From the NCBI GenBank assembly GCA_963580455.1, contig OY756966.1, positions 15,007,001 to 15,071,000 of the forward strand: a stretch of DNA of 64,000 nt, in the 5' to 3' direction. This document shows, piece by piece, positions 60,541 through 64,000 of the stretch (position 1 is the first letter of the stretch; every line of letters starts with the position of its first letter). Under the pieces are notes generated by a model. It made no database searches. It was given only the letters and a program-made list of their open reading frames with translations, and was not told the DNA's origin. Both the position numbers and the translations under genes were made by a program. The stretch is from Euonymus europaeus (lineage: Eukaryota; Streptophyta; Magnoliopsida; Celastrales; Celastraceae).

Positions 60541-63040
60541 TTACGAGTATAAGCTTCCTACATTATTTCGATGCCAAAACACCAACTTTCTTTGACAAAT
60601 GGAAAAAACCGTTAAAAGCTCCTCCATAGAGAGAGTTGAGCAACTTCGGACTATCAAAATTGCTCGGGATAGACTTTTTATTATTCTTCTATGTTAAATT
60701 TTACGAGTATAAGCTTCCTACATTATTTCGATGCCAAAACACCAACTTTCTATGACAAATGGACAAAACCGTTAAAAGCTCCTCCATAGAGAGAGTTGAG
60801 CAAATTCGGACCATCAAAGTTGCTCGGTGTACAATTTCTATTGTTCTCATATGTCAAATTTTACGAGTATAAGCTTCCTACATTATTTCGATGCCAAAAC
60901 ACCAACTTTCTATGACAAATGGACAAAACCGTTAAAAGCTCCTCCATAGAGAGAGTTGAGCAACTTCAGACCATCAAAGTTCCTCGGTGTACAATTTCTA
61001 TTGTTCTCAAATGTCAAATATTACGAGTATAAGCTTCCTAGGTTATTTCGATGCCAAAACACCAACTTTCTATGACAAATGGACAAAACCGTTAAAAGCA
61101 ACTCCATAGAGAGAGTTGAGCAACTTCGGACTATCAAAATTGCTCGGGATAGACTTTTTATTGTTCTTCTATGTTAAATTTTACGAGTATAAGCTTCCTA
61201 CATTATTTCGATGCCAAAACACCAACTTTCTATGACAAATGGACAAAACCGTTAAATGCTCCTCCATAGAGAGAGTTGAGCAAATTCGGACCATCAAAGT
61301 TGCTCGGTGTACAATTTCTATTGTTCTCATATGTCAAATTTTACGAGTATAAGCTTCCTACATTATTTCGATGCCAAAACACCAACTTTCTATGACAAAT
61401 GGACAAAACCGTTAAATGCTCCTCCATAGAGAGAGTTGAGCAACTTCGGAACATCAAAGTTGCTCGGTGTACAATTTCTATTGTTCTCATATGTCAAATT
61501 TTACGAGTATAAGCTTCCTAGGTTATTTCGATGCCAAAACACCAACTTTCTATGACAAATAGACAAAACCGTTAAAAGCTCCTCCATAGAGAGAGTTGAG
61601 CAACTTCGGACTATCAAACTTGCTCGGGATAGACTTTTTATTGTTCTTCTATGTCAAATTTTACGAGTCTAGCTTCAGAGATTATTTAAATGCCAAAACA
61701 CCAACTTTCTTTGACAAATGGACAAAACCGTTAAAAGCTCCTCCATAGAGAGAGTTGAGCAAATTCGAACCATCAAAGTTGCTCGGGATAGACTTTTTAT
61801 TGATCTTCTATATCAAATTTTACGAGTATAAGCTTCCTATATTATTTCGATTCCAAAACACCAACTTTCTATGACAAATGGACAAAACCGTTAAAAGCTC
61901 CTCCATAGAGGGAGTGGAGCAACTTCGGACCATCAAAGTTGCTCGGTGTACAATTTCTATTGTTCTCATATGTAAAATTTTACGAGTATAAGCTTCAGAG
62001 ATTATTTAAATGCCAAAACACCAACTTTCTTTGACAAATGGACAAAACCGTTAAAAGCTCCTCCATAGAGAGAGTTGAGCAACTTCGGACTGTGAAAGTT
62101 GCACGAGATAGACTTTTTATTGTTCTTCTATATCAAATTTTACGAGTATAAGCTTCCTACATTATTTCGATGCCAAAACACCAACTTTCTATGACAAATG
62201 GACAAAACGGTTAAAAGCTCCTCCATAGAGGGAGTTGAGCAACTTCGGACCGTCAAAGTTGCTCGGTGTACAATTTCTATTGTTCTCATATGTCAAATTT
62301 TACGAGTCTAGCTTCAGAGATTATTTAAATGCCAAAACACCAACTTTCTTTGACAAATGGACAAAACCGTTAAAAGCTCCTCTATAGAGAGAGTCGAGCA
62401 ACTTCGGACCATCAAAGTTGCTCGGTGTACAATTTCTATTGTTCTCATATGTCAAATTTTACGAGTATAAGCTTCCTATATTATTTCGATGCCAAAACAC
62501 CAACTTTCTATCACAAATGGACAAAACCGTTAAAAGCTCCTCCATAATAAAAGTTGAGCAACTTCGGACCATCAAAGTTGCTCGGTGTATAATATTTTAT
62601 TGTTCTCATATGTCAAATTTTACGAGTATAAGCTTCCTACATTATTTCGATGCCAAAAAAACAACTTTCTATGACAAATGGACAAAACCGTTAAAAACTC
62701 CTCCATAGAGAGAGTTGAGCAACTTCAGTCTTTCAAAATTGCTCGGGATAGACTTTTTGTTGTTCTTCTATGTTAAATTTTACGAGTATAAGCTTCGTAC
62801 ATTATTTCGATGCCAAAACACCAACTTTCTATGACAAATGGACAAAACCGTTAAAGGCTCCTCTATAGAGAGAGTTGAGCAAATTCGGACCATCAAAGTT
62901 GCTCGGTGTACAATTTCTATTGTTCTCATATGTTAAATTTTACGAGTATAAGCTTCCTACATTATTTCGATGCCAAAACACCAACTTTCTATGACAAATG
63001 GACAAAACCGTTAAAAGCTCCTCCATAGAGAGAGTTTAGC
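60541..63040 (+). repeat. Satellite with CCTAGGTT and TTTAAATGCC units
   Basis: The left part continues the 57-58 kb series (TTATTATTC, GTTCCTCGG, CCTAGGTT). From 61,660 a unit with TTACGAGTCTAGCTTCAGAG, where GTATAAGC has become GTCTAGC, appears and returns 639 bp later (62,300), a four-monomer step. The 96-codon open frame at 62,418-62,708, the longest in the window, spans parts of three monomers and shows no coding sign. Confidence 0.8.
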
Positions 63041-64000
63041 AACTTCGGACCATCAAATTTGTTCGTTGTACAATTTCTTTTGTTCTCATATGTCAAATTT
63101 TACGAGTATAAGCTTCCTACATTATTTCGATGCCAAAACACCAACTTTCTATGACAAATGGACAAAACCGTTAAAAGCTCCTCCATAGAGAGAGTTGAGC
63201 AACTTCGGACCATCAAAGTTGCTCGCGATAGACTTTTAATTGTTCTTCTATGTCAAATTTTATGAGTATAAGCTTCCTACATTATTTCGATGCCAAAACA
63301 CCAACTTTCATTGACAAATGGACAAAACCGTTAAAAGCTCCTCCATTGAGAGAGTTGAGCAACTTCGGACAATAAAAGTTGCTCGGGATAGACTTTTAAT
63401 TGTTCCTCTATGTCAAATTTTATGAGTATAAGCTTCCTACATTATTTCGATGCAAAAACAACAACTTTCTATGACAAATGGACAAAACCGTTAAAGGCTC
63501 CTCCATAGAGAGAGTTGAGCAACTGTGGACTATCAAAGTTGCTCGGGATAGACTTCTTATTGTTCTTCTATGTCAAATTTTACGAGTATAAGCTTCCTAC
63601 ATTATTTCGATGCCAAAACAACAACTTTCTATGACAAATGGACAAAACCGTTAAAAGCTCCTCCATAGAGAGAGTTGAGCTACTACGGACTATCAAAGTT
63701 GCTCGTGATAGACTTTTAATTGTTCTTCTATGTCAAATTTTATAAGTATAAGCTTTCTAGATTATTTCGATGCCAAAACACCAACTTTCTATGACAAATG
63801 GAAAAAACTGTTAAAAGCTCCTCCATAGAGAGAGTAGAACAACTTCGGACTATCAAAATTGCTTGGGATAGACTTTTTATTGTTCTTCTATATCAAATTT
63901 TACGAGTATAAGCTTCCTACATTATTTCGATGCCAAAACACCAACTTTCTATGACAAATGGACAAAACTGTTAAAAGCTCCTCCATAGAGGGAGTTGAGC
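63041..64000 (+). repeat. Copy of 58.7-59.6 kb, cut by window end
   Basis: At a shift of about 4,317 bp this follows the TTTCTTTTGTTCTC unit, the CCATTGAGAGAG unit, GATGCAAAAACAACAAC and the GAGCTACTACGG cassette. It also repeats the start of the cassettes at 50.9, 55.0 and 56.6 kb, and ends within a GAGGGAG unit. The array clearly continues beyond the window. Confidence 0.82.

Larger units (their letters stand above)
1..64000 (+). repeat. 160-bp satellite DNA array, head-to-tail, fills window
   Basis: The marker TATGACAAAT recurs at 1, 160, 320, 481, 641, 801, 961 and so on to the last line, with spacing almost always 159-161 bp. Every line can be placed in the same 160-bp consensus on the same strand, so both array edges lie outside the window. 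Most monomers carry a HindIII site (AAGCTT). The consensus has about 59 G+C in 160 and five CpGs (TTTCGATG, ACCGTT, TTCGGA, CTCGGG, TACGAG). Nucleosome-scale monomers in kilobase higher-order repeats are typical of centromeric or other constitutive heterochromatin; that role is inferred. A subtelomeric or knob satellite would look the same. I recognise no named family with certainty. Confidence 0.98.

Noticed and set aside
62418..62708. Longest open frame, 96 codons
   Set aside because: It runs through three repeat units in three different repeat frames (160 is 1 modulo 3). Stop codons appear in most sister copies, and it has no start context, domain or conservation beyond that of the DNA repeat.
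1..64000. CRISPR array (regular repeats with spacers)
   Set aside because: The whole unit is conserved. There are no unique spacers between short repeats, and monomers vary like a eukaryotic satellite.
1..64000. rRNA, tRNA or transposon fragments within the array
   Set aside because: Every line fits the 160-bp consensus; I saw no sequence left over that could be a foreign insertion, no terminal inverted repeats and no target-site duplications.

Overview
The whole 64-kb window is one uninterrupted tandem satellite array. The repeat unit is about 160 bp, so the window holds roughly 400 monomers, all head-to-tail in the same orientation. I see no gene, RNA gene, transposon, LTR, microsatellite interruption, array edge or inversion. 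The open frames of 62-96 codons are chance readings of repeat variants: 160 is not a multiple of 3, so each monomer shifts the frame.

Monomer length close to nucleosome length, the AT-rich consensus (about 37% GC by hand count), layered higher-order repeats and the absence of a CENP-B box suggest a centromeric or other heterochromatic satellite of a eukaryote. I lean towards a flowering plant. One stretch, TTTCGATGCCAAAACACCAA, resembles as I remember it a piece of the Arabidopsis-type 178-180 bp centromere repeat, but this is weak evidence. Species, chromosome and centromere function cannot be read from the sequence alone.

Monomer anatomy, numbered from the HindIII site AAGCTT as position 1: an AAAAC-rich half (about 20-70), a purine-rich stretch (78-87), a hairpin-capable dyad GAGCAACTT / 10-nt loop / AAGTTGCTC (88-115), a variable spacer (116-145) and an AAATTTTACGAG tail. 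The spacer comes in four main versions. A is GGGATAGACTTTTTATTG, B is GGTGTACAATTTCTATTG, C is GATGTACACTTTTTATTG (an A/B mosaic) and D is GGTGTATAATATTTATTG.

Layout. About 1-18,045: higher-order repeats of some 9-12 monomer variants in fixed order, copied as blocks of 1.4-3.2 kb. About 18,045-25,400: a second variant set marked by CAAACGAACAAAACC, TATATGATTCC and ATCCAAATTGCTCGGGCTAG, including 31 consecutive monomers of exactly 160 bp. About 25,400-30,100: a third set marked by GAGTCTAAGCTTCC and the GAGCAAATT...AATTTGCTC dyad. About 30,100-39,960: mosaic of sets one and three with a 1,756-bp tandem duplication. About 39,960-45,070: set two again. About 45,070-50,900: set three again, with a 1,759-bp tandem duplication. 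About 50,900-64,000: dense 2- to 10-monomer blocks that run off the window end. Block order suggests that much of 14-26 kb and 35-46 kb is related at an offset of about 20 kb.

No genes act together here. The content of interest is how the array evolves and what the dyad does. All shifts, boundaries and similarities were read by eye, so block edges are good to roughly tens of bases.
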